Origin: Burkholderiales bacterium
Lineage (GTDB): Bacteria > Pseudomonadota > Gammaproteobacteria > Burkholderiales > SG8-41
Direction: 5' to 3'
Assembly: GCA_019749945.1 (NCBI GenBank)
Contig: JAIEPF010000001.1
Location: 302,724 to 366,723 of the forward strand
Length of the DNA: 64,000 bases
Made by a program: the position numbers and the translations under genes. This document shows, one piece after another, positions 18,219-26,272 of the stretch (position 1 is the first letter of the stretch; each line of letters opens with the position of its first letter). Under the pieces are notes generated by a model. The model saw nothing but the letters and a program-made list of their open reading frames with translations. It searched no databases and was not told the origin of the DNA.

Positions 18219-18243
18219 AGCCCACACCGCCACGGGAGAACCC

Positions 18244-19839
18244 ATGAGCCAAGCCGCCACGCCGCAAACCGCAGCCGCCAGTCCGCCGTTCGATCCGCTG
18301 GACATGCGCAATTACGGCCTGGAGAAACTCCGGGAAATCCAGGCCGGCGTCTGGATGAACCGCGCCAAGTTCATCGGCGTGCCGCTGGCCATCCTCGCCT
18401 TCCTGTTTTTCCACTTCCAGTGGTGCGGCCCGATCGAGATCTTCGATACGGCGAAGCTGCCAAAGGGCGTGCAGCTGTCGCATTTATACAGCGCGACCGG
18501 CATTTTCGCGTTCTCGCTGGTTCTGTGGATGACCGAATCGATACCGAGCTACCTGACCTCCTTCATCATCGTTGTCGCCGTGGTGCTGATCGGCATCCTG
18601 CCGATGCGCGCCTCTTTTGCCTACCTCGGCGAACCGGTGATGGTGCTCAACATCGCCAGCTTCGTCATGGCCAGCGCGCTGGTCGTCACCGGTCTGGCCA
18701 AACGCGTCTCACTGCTGCTGGTGCTGAAATGGGGCACCAAACTCAACGGCATTTTCTGGGCATTCATCGCCCTCAATATCCTGCTCGGCGCCTTCATCAG
18801 CGCAACCTCGGCCAAGACTGCGCTGCTGTTGCCGATGTTCATGGTGATCTCTGCGATGTACGGCGCCTTCGGCGGCACGCTGCGCAACAATGTCGGACGC
18901 AACCTGGTGCTGCAGAACCTGCTCGCCAACAATGTATCGGCCAGCGCCTTCATCACCGGATCGGCGGCCAACCTGCTCGCCGCGCAACTGATGGAAAAGG
19001 CCGGCGCCAAGGTGTTCTACGGCGACTGGCTGATGGCGATGCTGCCGTTCTGCATCCTGCAGTGCGCGATCGCCTGGTACACCGGCGTGAAATGGATACT
19101 GCCGGTCAGCAAGGAAGAAGCCAAACCACAGCTTGAAGGCGGCATGGATCGCCTGCGCGACGAGCTGAAAAAACTCGGTCCGGTGACCGGTGACGAAATC
19201 CGCGCCGCGGTCATCTTCCTGGTTGTGCTCGGCCTGTGGGCAACGGACAGCCTGCACGGCATACGCGCCGAAATCGTCGCGGTTGCAGGATGCATTGCCG
19301 TGCTGCTGCCCGCGTTCTCCGGGCTGCGGCGTTTCGGCGTCATCAACTGGAACCAGGCCGACATCCCCTGGCACATGCTGATGTTCAGCTGGGGCGCCTA
19401 CGTGCTGGGCGGCATGATGGAAAAAACCACCATCGTCGATCTCGGCGTGGCCGAATTCTTCAAAGTCTGGAGCATCACCGCCGACACGCCCAAGGTGGTG
19501 GTGTTCATCGTGATGGCCTCCCTGTTCGGCTTCACCACGCTGATCAGCGAAAGCAAGACCGCACGCACCATCATCATGTTTCCGATCCTGATCGCCACCG
19601 CCAAACAGTTCGGCTGGGACATCATCGGCTTCTGCCTGCCGATGGCCTACCTGATCAACCAGGTTTACGTGTTCTACTTCAACTCCAAGCCGGCAAACAT
19701 CAGTTATCTCACCAACCAGTACTCAACCTGGGACGGCTTCAAGTTCGGCATGATCCAGCTGATCCTGATCATCATTCTGCTGGTGCCCTGGACCCACTAC
19801 GCGATGCCGCTGATGGGTTTCAACAGCAGACTGTGGTGA
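18244..19839 (+). CDS. SLC13/DASS family anion permease
   Basis: A 531-residue inner-membrane protein with at least 12 helices and a cytosolic N-terminus of about 40 residues. ISATSAKTALLLPMFM and ITGSAANLLAAQLM correspond to the two SNT-like hairpin regions that bind substrate and sodium in DASS transporters of dicarboxylates, sulfate or other anions. It starts 25 bp after the CYTH-like gene, and its stop overlaps the MgtC start by 4 bp. The pairing with CYTH proteins suggests a phosphate-rich or polyanionic substrate, but this is inference. Confidence 0.85.
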   Translation: MSQAATPQTAAASPPFDPLDMRNYGLEKLREIQAGVWMNRAKFIGVPLAILAFLFFHFQWCGPIEIFDTAKLPKGVQLSHLYSATGIFAFSLVLWMTESIPSYLTSFIIVVAVVLIGILPMRASFAYLGEPVMVLNIASFVMASALVVTGLAKRVSLLLVLKWGTKLNGIFWAFIALNILLGAFISATSAKTALLLPMFMVISAMYGAFGGTLRNNVGRNLVLQNLLANNVSASAFITGSAANLLAAQLMEKAGAKVFYGDWLMAMLPFCILQCAIAWYTGVKWILPVSKEEAKPQLEGGMDRLRDELKKLGPVTGDEIRAAVIFLVVLGLWATDSLHGIRAEIVAVAGCIAVLLPAFSGLRRFGVINWNQADIPWHMLMFSWGAYVLGGMMEKTTIVDLGVAEFFKVWSITADTPKVVVFIVMASLFGFTTLISESKTARTIIMFPILIATAKQFGWDIIGFCLPMAYLINQVYVFYFNSKPANISYLTNQYSTWDGFKFGMIQLILIIILLVPWTHYAMPLMGFNSRLW

Positions 19840-20537
19840 GCGTGGCCCACGATTTTTCATCCAGCCTGATTCCGATCCTGCATGTCGCCGCCGCGCTGGC
19901 CGCGGGCGGCGTCATCGGGATTGAAAGAACCTTCCGCGGCCGTGCCGCCGGCTTCCGCACTTACGCGCTGGTGTGCATGGGCTCGGCGATGGCGATGGTG
20001 ATCGCCGTGTTTCCGGGTTCCTGGCTCGCCCCCGGGACGGATGCCTCGGGCGACGTCACCCGCATCGTGCAGGGCATCCTCACCGGCATCGGTTTTCTCG
20101 GCGCGGGAATCATCGTCAAGCACGGATTCTCGATCCGCGGCCTGACCACCGCCGCCTCGATCTGGACCACGGCGGTCATCGGCATCCTGATCGGCGGCGG
20201 TTATTACTGGGAATCCGCTGCCGGCGTATTGCTGGTACTGGGCACGCTGTCGCTGTTCCGCAGGATTGAGGACCGCATGGCCAAGGAAAATTTTGCACGG
20301 GTCAAACTCTGCGTCTCCCGCAGCTCCGGCCCGTCGCATCAGGAAATCAATGCGTTGATCGCAAAAACCGGCCTGCAGGTCGAACAGGCATCCTACGGCC
20401 TTGAAAAAAACCGCGGGGTGCTTGAATACGAATATGTCGTGTCCGGCTTTGACCCGGCAAGCCTCGGCACACTGGCCGAGGCGTTTTCGAATCACGCGGA
20501 AATCACCAGTTTTCATATTTCACCCAGTCACGAGTGA
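19836..20537 (+). CDS. MgtC/SapB family membrane protein
   Basis: The product is about 233 residues from a GTG at 19836 that overlaps the previous stop (GTGA); a second GTG at 19842 is an alternative. The N-terminal part has about four or five helices with family motifs GGVIGIERTFRGRAAGFRTYALV and GILTGIGFLGAGIIVK, where the arginines and acidic residues are typical of MgtC/SapB. After about residue 150 there is a soluble ACT-like domain. MgtC proteins modulate magnesium and ATP homeostasis. Translational coupling to the SLC13 gene suggests a linked role. Confidence 0.88.
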   Translation: MSVAHDFSSSLIPILHVAAALAAGGVIGIERTFRGRAAGFRTYALVCMGSAMAMVIAVFPGSWLAPGTDASGDVTRIVQGILTGIGFLGAGIIVKHGFSIRGLTTAASIWTTAVIGILIGGGYYWESAAGVLLVLGTLSLFRRIEDRMAKENFARVKLCVSRSSGPSHQEINALIAKTGLQVEQASYGLEKNRGVLEYEYVVSGFDPASLGTLAEAFSNHAEITSFHISPSHE

Positions 20538-20602
20538 ATGACACGCGGTCATGGCCCATGGCAGCGGATTTTCCAGCCTGTCCGCCGGCCAAAGCCGCCC
20601 GC

Positions 20603-20627
20603 AAAAAAATACCCTCGATGACGAGGG
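20603..20627 (-). terminator. rho-independent terminator of the minus-strand glycine-zipper gene
   Basis: On the minus strand CCCTCG-TCAT-CGAGGG is followed by TATTTTTTT. It lies 28 bp after the stop at 20655 and separates this gene from the convergent MgtC gene. Confidence 0.85.
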
Positions 20628-20654
20628 CATTCAGGAACCACCGATAAACCGGTT

Positions 20655-21740
20655 TTATTGATTACGCACCAGCGTGCCGTTTTCCACCCTGACCCTGTCA
20701 CCCGCCTTGTAACCGGGGTCGGTTTCGTAAGAAACAGCCTGGGTGCCGCCGTTTTCAAGGCGCGTGATCACTTCGTAGTGCCTGGTGGTTTTCATGCGCT
20801 TTTCAATCTCGTTGCCGGCGAAAGCCCCGCCCGCAGCGCCGGCCACCGTGGCAATCTGCTTGCCGGAACCGCCGCCGACCTGGTGACCGAGCAACGCTCC
20901 GGCGAGGCCGCCGGCGATCATGCCAAGATAATTGCCTTCACCCTTGACTTCAATCACGTTGACCGCTTCGACCACGCCGCAATTGGCGCATTGCCTGGCC
21001 GAACGCCGGTTGTCCGCTGCGGCATTTGAGGAGGCCAGCAGCGACTTGCCGAGCACGGCACTCGTGCGAACATCCCCCACGCGCAGATTGGCGGTGACCT
21101 TGCTGTCCGCTGTGATGCGATCACTGGACTTGATGGTGTAGATCCCCTCATAAACCCCGTCGCGGGTCTCATCCAGAAAAATTCTGCCCTTCACCCCGGC
21201 AATCCTGACACTTGCCCTGGCACCCGGGGTTCCGTACAGCGTAAACCCCAGATCCGAGCCTGCGACCAGTTGGCCGGGAATCACCTCAAACCGGTCAATC
21301 GCAGGATTTGCCTGGGCTGCGGCCGCCTCCGCCCTGAGTTGCGCGGCCGTCTTGGCAGAAGCAATCAATGGCTCATCCAGAACCACGCTCGCCACCTGAT
21401 TGCCCAGACGCAGATTGGCCGTGACCCGGCTATCCGCTGCGATGCGATCAGTGCTCTTGATCGTGTAAATGCCCGCGTAGAAACCCGTTTCCACCTCCTC
21501 CAGCAGGAGACGTCCCGTCGCGCCGGGAATGCTGATGATCGCGATGCCGCCGGGAGTCCCGTACAGCGTGAAATTCAGCTCGGTGCCAGCCGTGAGCTTG
21601 CGTACCTGTTTGACGTCAAAACCGCCGACCCTCGGCGTGGCAGACGAATAAGCCGATTGCTGGGCAGCGGCAACGCCTGATACCACCGTCAAGGGCAGCA
21701 AAAGAAACAAGGCGAAGAATAATTTTTTGCAGTTACTCAT
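20655..21740 (-). CDS. exported glycine-zipper protein with two tandem beta domains
   Basis: A 361-residue protein with a signal peptide (cleavage near VAAAQ, about residue 27). Two homologous blocks of about 65 residues follow: the first contains FTLYGTPGGIAI and GFYAGIYTIKSTDRI, the second FTLYGTPGARAS and GVYEGIYTIKSSDRI. Both end in SRVTANLRLGN or SKVTANLRVGD. A linker with the CANCGVVEAV motif leads into a glycine-zipper 2TM segment (GGLAGALLGHQVGGGSGKQ) and a C-terminal strand-rich tail. The CxxCGV to tail part is paralogous to the gene at 23825. Likely an envelope protein; no specific function is known. The start at 21740 has only a weak ribosome-binding site. Confidence 0.7.
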   Translation of the reverse strand: MSNCKKLFFALFLLLPLTVVSGVAAAQQSAYSSATPRVGGFDVKQVRKLTAGTELNFTLYGTPGGIAIISIPGATGRLLLEEVETGFYAGIYTIKSTDRIAADSRVTANLRLGNQVASVVLDEPLIASAKTAAQLRAEAAAAQANPAIDRFEVIPGQLVAGSDLGFTLYGTPGARASVRIAGVKGRIFLDETRDGVYEGIYTIKSSDRITADSKVTANLRVGDVRTSAVLGKSLLASSNAAADNRRSARQCANCGVVEAVNVIEVKGEGNYLGMIAGGLAGALLGHQVGGGSGKQIATVAGAAGGAFAGNEIEKRMKTTRHYEVITRLENGGTQAVSYETDPGYKAGDRVRVENGTLVRNQ

Positions 21741-21830
21741 GAGATATCCAGGATTTTCGAAGATATGTGCGGGCAACGATGTATGGCTGTTTTCCATTGG
21801 GGAATGGCGTTGCGGCCATTCCCGCGCCGG

Positions 21831-21980
21831 TCACAACGGGCGGCGGCCCTGGATGACCCGCACCAGAATCACCACCACGGCGATCACCAGCAGGACATGG
21901 ATGAATCCGCCCATGGTGTAGGCCGACACAAAACCCAGCAGCCACAGGATGAGCAGCACAACTGCGATGGTATAGAGCAT
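21831..21980 (-). CDS. Lmo0937-type small membrane protein (DUF5670-like)
   Basis: A 49-residue peptide, MLYTIAVVLLILWLLG at its start, with two hydrophobic helices (about 2-20 and 24-43) and a basic end RVIQGRRPL. This is the pattern of the Lmo0937 family of small stress-associated membrane proteins. AAAGGATC lies 8 bases upstream of the ATG at 21980. A TGTTCG-N4-CGCACA operator is centred about 190 bp upstream, and the glycine-zipper gene follows 90 bp downstream on the same strand. Confidence 0.8.
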   Translation of the reverse strand: MLYTIAVVLLILWLLGFVSAYTMGGFIHVLLVIAVVVILVRVIQGRRPL

Positions 21981-22458
21981 GGCAATGATCCTTTCATGAT
22001 CAAAAACTCAAATGGCGCGACTCCAGTCGCGCTAAGACAGCCGATTCGCATCGTTGGCCGCACATGTCGCCGACTTCCAGGTGAACACTGATGTCGCAGC
22101 CCTGCGTGACCCGGCCGTTAATCCCGCAGTTGATGAAGATGACGGATTTATTCCGTTTTTTCTGTTCGCTATCGCACACAACGCCCCGCATCGACCGGGA
22201 CATGGCTTCACGCCCGATCGAAAATCCGGCGCGGCTCCGCCGCCGCCCTGCTTAGTGTCCCAGCGTACAGACGGCGCATGGCCGGCGCCATAATCATCAG
22301 TTTTCACGCAGTGACGCCAATTGATCATGAAACGCGTCGCGCAAGGACATTCCGGGGTTGCGGGCAACTGCCACCAGCGCCGGACTGGCACTTTGCGTTG
22401 CCAAGCGCCGGATTTTCCGCTGCGCGGCGGCACACCATAACCGGGGCGCCCGACAACC
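21981..22458. other. intergenic region between a stress operon and the Crp/Fnr-like gene
   Basis: No coding sequence that I can support lies in these 478 bases. They hold the palindromic operator at 22163-22178 and a half-site CGTACA near 22265. The promoters of the minus-strand Lmo0937-type gene and of the plus-strand regulator gene must lie here. Confidence 0.6.
22163..22178 (-). promoter_or_regulatory. predicted Crp/Fnr-type operator, site 1
   Basis: TGTTCG-CTAT-CGCACA, a 16-bp imperfect palindrome with 6-4-6 geometry. On the minus strand a weak -10-like hexamer CATCTT (22136-22141) begins exactly 21 bp after it, placing the palindrome at about -41.5 of a transcript toward the Lmo0937-type gene. 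It is one of five copies in the island. Confidence 0.6.
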
Positions 22459-23163
22459 ATGGCAACAAACAAAGTACCGATTGCAAACAGCCTGCTGGCC
22501 TCCCTTCCATACAAAGACTTCCAGCATCTTTTACCCGGCCTTGAGCCGGTCACATTGATTTTCGGCACCACGCTCTATGAGCCCGCAGCAGCCATCAAAT
22601 ACGTCTATTTTCCCAATGACTCACTGGTCTCGTTACTGACCCTGGTTGAAGGCCACCTGGCCCTCGAAGTGGGACTCATAGGCCGTGAAGGCATGCTTGG
22701 AGTCTCCCTGGCGCTGGGGATCGGCATTTCCCCGGTACGCGCACTGGTTCAGGGTTCAGGCACGGCGATGCGGATGAAATCCAGCCGTTTCATGCTGGAA
22801 TTTCGGCGCAGCCCGGCCCTGCGACAGGAGATCTACCGCTACACCCATGCACTGATGGCCCAGATTACCCAGACCGCCGCATGCAACCGTTTTCATGTGG
22901 TCGAAGCCCGCCTTGCCCGCTGGCTGCTGATGACCCGCGACCGCGTGCGCTCCGATGAATTCCGTCTCACCCAGGAATTCCTCGCCCACATGCTCGGTGT
23001 GCGGCGAGTCGGCGTCACCAAGGCGGCCGGCACTCTGCAACAGCAGAAGCTGATCAGCTACAGACGCGGCAGGATCAGAATCCTCGACAGGAAAAACCTC
23101 GAAGCGGCTTGTTGCCCGTGCTACGAAATAGTCAAGGACATGCACGAAAAATCCGGAACCTGA
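22459..23163 (+). CDS. Crp/Fnr family transcriptional regulator, paralogue 1
   Basis: A 234-residue regulator. Residues 20-140 form a cyclic-nucleotide-binding-like beta barrel (LEPVTLIFGTTLYEPAAAIKYVYFPND), and the C-terminal winged HTH includes TQEFLAHMLGVRRVGVTKAAGTL. The barrel lacks the RxxS phosphate-binding cassette of true cAMP receptors, so the signal is unknown. The protein ends in a Cys-rich patch ACCPCYEI. It is about two thirds identical by eye to the protein at 24556. Both flank minus-strand stress operons headed by TGTNCG-N4-CGNACA palindromes, which makes this protein a candidate for binding those sites. Confidence 0.85.
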   Translation: MATNKVPIANSLLASLPYKDFQHLLPGLEPVTLIFGTTLYEPAAAIKYVYFPNDSLVSLLTLVEGHLALEVGLIGREGMLGVSLALGIGISPVRALVQGSGTAMRMKSSRFMLEFRRSPALRQEIYRYTHALMAQITQTAACNRFHVVEARLARWLLMTRDRVRSDEFRLTQEFLAHMLGVRRVGVTKAAGTLQQQKLISYRRGRIRILDRKNLEAACCPCYEIVKDMHEKSGT

Positions 23164-23190
23164 AATTACTTCGCCCCGTCCGGAAGCCGG

Positions 23191-23547
23191 TCACCCGGGC
23201 GACAGCGGGTATCGGCATGCCTGCGCCTTTGCTTCAGATGCGCAAACCTGCGATTCGCGTATCAAAACGAGGGCGTTTTTCATGACCTTTGCGAGATGGC
23301 TTGCAAAATCGCAGCCAGCCTGGCGCTCATTGAATGAGGCCAGCGGATGTTCGAAATCCCCCGCATATACCTCCCATTGCCCGCCGGCGCCATGCGCGAC
23401 CAGAACGAATGGGGGATCTTCGGGGGATTTAATGGCGGCCTCAGGCGCCGCAGAATCACTAGCATTATCGACGAACTTTGCCTGCTTTACAGCCGGCAGC
23501 ATCTGTAAAAAGCCTTTAAGGCGCTTTCTGATCACCGGGTAATCCAT
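23191..23547 (-). CDS. hypothetical protein, DUF2188-like fold pattern
   Basis: A 118-residue protein, last in the operon glycine-zipper (23825), CsbD (23564) and this gene (16-bp gap). The middle segment, GGQWEVYAGDFEHPLASF followed by a helix FASHLAKVMKNALVLIRE, resembles the small DUF2188 layout (strand, hairpin, helix, strand). The start at 23547 has GGAGG five bases upstream; an ATG four codons earlier overlaps that site. No signal peptide is seen. Function unknown; a stress role is inferred from its neighbours. Confidence 0.55.
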   Translation of the reverse strand: MDYPVIRKRLKGFLQMLPAVKQAKFVDNASDSAAPEAAIKSPEDPPFVLVAHGAGGQWEVYAGDFEHPLASFNERQAGCDFASHLAKVMKNALVLIRESQVCASEAKAQACRYPLSPG

Positions 23548-23563
23548 CACGACCTCCATGGCA

Positions 23564-23785
23564 TCAGCGGCTGGAGATATCCCAGCGGCGATTGCGATGC
23601 AAAAACTGCTTCAGTACTCGCTGCGACTCTTCCTTGTTGATCCCATAAAGCTCCTGCGCCCTGCCGGTCGACTGATCGCGCCTGCCTGCTTCCACACACT
23701 GCCGGTTAGCCGTCAGCCACCCCCAGCGCTCAAGCAATGCGCCGTTGAGCTGTTTCCATTTCCCTGCGATACGCTCATGATTCAT
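23564..23785 (-). CDS. CsbD family stress protein, copy 1
   Basis: A 73-residue protein beginning MNHERIAGKWKQLNGALLERW, the CsbD N-terminal pattern, followed by the second conserved block (GRRDQSTGRAQELYGINKEE). CsbD-like proteins are small, highly expressed under general or envelope stress, with unknown biochemistry. It lies 39 bp after the glycine-zipper gene and 16 bp before the hypothetical gene. The C-terminus is longer and more basic (FLHRNRRWDISSR) than in copy 2 at 27245. Confidence 0.85.
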   Translation of the reverse strand: MNHERIAGKWKQLNGALLERWGWLTANRQCVEAGRRDQSTGRAQELYGINKEESQRVLKQFLHRNRRWDISSR

Positions 23786-23824
23786 TTCAGCATCCCGGCG
23801 GTTGGGGCTTTGATTTATTCGCGG

Positions 23825-24400
23825 TCAGATGGCTCGAATCGCACCGTCAACAATTTTTACGCGATCGCCGTTCCGCCACGACGGCGGATTTGCTTCGTTG
23901 ATCACGCGGGTCGAGCCGTCATCCAGGCGAACAGTGATGTCGTAGCTTTTCGTCGCCTTCACCCGCTTTTCGACTTCGTTGCCGGCCACCGCACCGCCGA
24001 CTGCGCCGACCACGGTTGCAATCTGCTTGCCGGTGCCGCCGCCGACCTGGTGACCGAGCAGTCCGCCCACGACTGCACCGCCGGCCGCGCCGAGACCGGA
24101 ACCTTCACCCTTTTCGGCGATTTCCCGCACTGATTCGATTACCCCGCACGTACTGCACTTGGTGCTGGCGGGCGCATTGCTCGCCACCTGGGTCGGCGGC
24201 GTTTTCGTTTTTGGAGTTACGGCTTGCGCGCTCTTCTTCACGGACTTGTCTGCTTCAAGATTGCCGGCGCCGCCGATCGAGGTCGGGATCCAGCCCATGA
24301 TCGCCGCGAAGCCCGCGACGCTGAACAGAATCACTGCGATGCCGACGATCCATGCCAAAGGATGCGGGGACTGAGCGGTTTTGACGACTTGCGTAGACAT
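23825..24400 (-). CDS. glycine-zipper 2TM protein with N-terminal membrane anchor
   Basis: A 191-residue protein. A single helix (about residues 14-40, LAWIVGIAVILFSVAGFAAI) anchors it. A charged linker follows, then CSTCGVIESV and a glycine zipper (GAAGGAVVGGLLGHQVGGGTGKQIATVVGAVGG), and a C-terminal strand-rich domain ending VKIVDGAIRAI. The last 110 residues are clearly paralogous to the C-terminal part of the 20655 gene. GGAAATCC precedes the ATG at 24400. It is the first gene of the operon served by operator site 2 at 24506-24521. Confidence 0.8.
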   Translation of the reverse strand: MSTQVVKTAQSPHPLAWIVGIAVILFSVAGFAAIMGWIPTSIGGAGNLEADKSVKKSAQAVTPKTKTPPTQVASNAPASTKCSTCGVIESVREIAEKGEGSGLGAAGGAVVGGLLGHQVGGGTGKQIATVVGAVGGAVAGNEVEKRVKATKSYDITVRLDDGSTRVINEANPPSWRNGDRVKIVDGAIRAI

Positions 24401-24505
24401 GTGGATTTCCTCAGGTGTGTACTGCAGTGAGTGCCGGCCCCGGATCAGGGGCGGCGCGGCTCGTTGATGGTTGCTGCAATTCTCCGCACTGCAGCCAATC
24501 CGCTC

Positions 24506-24521
24506 CGTACGCAATCGCACA
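24506..24521. promoter_or_regulatory. predicted Crp/Fnr-type operator, site 2 (between divergent genes)
   Basis: CGTACG-CAAT-CGCACA. On the minus strand GAGAAT (24479-24484) begins 21 bp after it, so it would sit at -41.5 for the glycine-zipper operon. On the plus strand TAACCT (24543-24548) begins at the same 21-bp spacing, which would start a transcript at about the ATG (24556) of Crp/Fnr paralogue 2. One site may thus serve both directions. Confidence 0.6.
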
Positions 24522-24555
24522 TACAGTAAAATATTTCCGCGCTAACCTGCCCGAC

Positions 24556-25269
24556 ATGCTAGGTGCCAAACGCGCAGAAACCCGGATTACCGTTGCCAAC
24601 AGCCTGTTCGCTGCGCTGCCCAGCAGTGACTATCTGCGCCTGCTGCCCGCGCTGGAACCGGTGATGCTGACCTTCGGTGAAGTGCTGTGTGAGTCCGGGC
24701 AGCCGATCCGGCAGGTTTACTTCCCCAACGACGCCCTGGTGTCCCTGCTGGCGCCGGTCGATGGGCATCAGGCCCTGGAAGTCGGTCTGGTCGGCAGCGA
24801 AGGCATGGTCGGCATCCCGCTTGCGCTCGGCATCAGCATCACCCCGGTGCGCGCGCTGGTCCTGGGCAGCGGCACCGCGATGCGCATGGAAACCGCCTGC
24901 TTCCGCCGTGAGTTTTCGCGCAGCGTGCCGCTGCAGCGGGAACTGCACCGTTATACCCACGCGCTGATGACCGAAGTCACGCAAACCGCCGCCTGCAACC
25001 GTTTTCACATGGTCGAGGCCCGCCTTGCGCGCCGGTTGCTGATGACGCGCGACCGGCTGCAATCGGACCACTTCCGCATCACTCAGGAATTCCTCGCACA
25101 CATGCTGGGCGTGCGCCGCGTCGGCATCACCAAAGCCGCGCATGCGCTGAAAAAACGCAAACTGATCGATTACAGCCGCGGCAACATCGTGATTCTCAAC
25201 GGACGCGGACTGGAAGCCGCGTCATGTTCCTGCTACGAACTCGTCCGGAAACAGCTCGACGGCGTCTGA
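24556..25269 (+). CDS. Crp/Fnr family transcriptional regulator, paralogue 2
   Basis: A 237-residue paralogue of the 22459 protein with the same layout: sensor barrel (about residues 25-145) and winged HTH with TQEFLAHMLGVRRVGITKAAHAL. The recognition helix GVRRVGITK is almost identical to that of paralogue 1, so the two should read the same DNA site. No Shine-Dalgarno sequence precedes the ATG at 24556, and the predicted promoter would start transcription at or just before it, so the mRNA may be leaderless. An open frame extends upstream to 24415 but crosses the operator. It ends SCSCYELV, again Cys-rich. Confidence 0.85.
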   Translation: MLGAKRAETRITVANSLFAALPSSDYLRLLPALEPVMLTFGEVLCESGQPIRQVYFPNDALVSLLAPVDGHQALEVGLVGSEGMVGIPLALGISITPVRALVLGSGTAMRMETACFRREFSRSVPLQRELHRYTHALMTEVTQTAACNRFHMVEARLARRLLMTRDRLQSDHFRITQEFLAHMLGVRRVGITKAAHALKKRKLIDYSRGNIVILNGRGLEAASCSCYELVRKQLDGV

Positions 25270-25282
25270 AGCGGCAATTCCG

Positions 25283-26155
25283 TCAGACCGGCGCGCCGTC
25301 GGTGGACAAGGCGTCGACACAGGCGCGCGGCAGAAATATGCCCTTGGCCGCATCCTCCACGCCCTCGATGCCGATCACCGGCGCCCCGGATTTGACGGTG
25401 CCGAAAATCGTCGCAAAAGAAACATCCGCGGCATCGCGCCCGGTGCCGAGCCGGATCAGTCCGGTCGGCAACACCATGCCGGTCGGATCGAACAGGTACC
25501 AGCGGCCGCCGAGGAAGGTCTCGACATAGGCATGAAAATCCGGCGGCCCGAAAGCCGGGTCCGAGCCGTAATCAATGCCGGTGGCAAAACGCGCCGGGAT
25601 GTTGACGGCCCGGCACAGCGCAATCATCAGATGGGCAAAGTCGCGGCAGACGCCGACCTGCTCGACCACGGTGTCGATGGCCGACGTCGTCGCATTGGAA
25701 CTGCCGGAGACAAAGCGGGTGCGGCGCTGCACCCAGTCCTGGATTGCCCGCACCCGCCAGTAGCCCTGCGGCAACCGGCCGAATTCATTGTTCGCGAGCT
25801 GGCGCAGTCGGTCGGACTGGCAATAACGGCTGGGATAGATATAGGCCAAAGCCTCGGCAGGGAGTTGCGCTATCGGCACTTCACCGACGCTGTCAGGCGC
25901 CGCGATGTAATGCGCGATGTCGATAACCGCGTCGTAACGCACCGTCAATGGCCCCGGCATCGCGCGCAGCCGCGCGTAGCGGTTGCCGTGAACCGGATCG
26001 GTGAACAGCGACACGTCGACCGGCTGGCTGACCCGGAGGTTTTCCATGACCAGTGACTGGCATGGTGTCTGCGCGGCATGGATGTTGAATATGAAGTCAC
26101 TGACTTCGCCGATGATTTCGTAGTGGAGTTCAATAAACAGCTTCAGCCGCACCAT
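25283..26155 (-). CDS. transglutaminase-like cysteine peptidase family protein
   Basis: A 290-residue protein with a transglutaminase fold. The catalytic Cys lies in VGVCRDFAHLM (near residue 169), His in DFHAYVE and Asp in FDPTGM. The N-terminal ~100 residues are a beta-rich domain typical of bacterial transglutaminase-like proteins. No signal peptide is visible. Such enzymes act as peptidases or amide-bond-forming enzymes; the substrate is unknown. It is the last gene downstream of CsbD copy 2, the Cys-repeat protein and a glycine-zipper lipoprotein, with a hairpin (26208-26230) before it. Confidence 0.85.
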   Translation of the reverse strand: MVRLKLFIELHYEIIGEVSDFIFNIHAAQTPCQSLVMENLRVSQPVDVSLFTDPVHGNRYARLRAMPGPLTVRYDAVIDIAHYIAAPDSVGEVPIAQLPAEALAYIYPSRYCQSDRLRQLANNEFGRLPQGYWRVRAIQDWVQRRTRFVSGSSNATTSAIDTVVEQVGVCRDFAHLMIALCRAVNIPARFATGIDYGSDPAFGPPDFHAYVETFLGGRWYLFDPTGMVLPTGLIRLGTGRDAADVSFATIFGTVKSGAPVIGIEGVEDAAKGIFLPRACVDALSTDGAPV

Positions 26156-26186
26156 GCCGTACCTCGCCTTTGTTCGGATTTATTTA

Positions 26187-26230
26187 CTGCAATTGCAGCA
26201 CCAATGAATGCGCCGGCAAGGCCGGCGCAT
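26187..26230. repeat. palindrome and G/C-rich hairpin upstream of the transglutaminase gene
   Basis: CTGCAATTGCAG (26187-26198) is a perfect 12-bp palindrome. ATGCGCCGGC-AAG-GCCGGCGCAT (26208-26230) is a perfect 10-bp stem. On the minus strand neither is followed by a T-run, so I read them as hairpins that could lower read-through or stabilise the upstream mRNA rather than as a full terminator. Confidence 0.5.
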
Positions 26231-26272
26231 GCTGCATCCGCCGTTGCCGGCGGTGTTACTGGCCGGCGGGTA

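Noticed and set aside
21765..21780. Operator copy before the glycine-zipper gene (TGTGCG-GGCA-ACGATG)
   Set aside because: The right half does not match CGNACA, and the gene can be served by site 1 through the Lmo0937-type gene.
22252..22270. Sixth copy of the stress operator near the regulator paralogue 1 gene
   Set aside because: Only one half-site (CGTACA) is good; the other half does not match at the 6-4-6 spacing.
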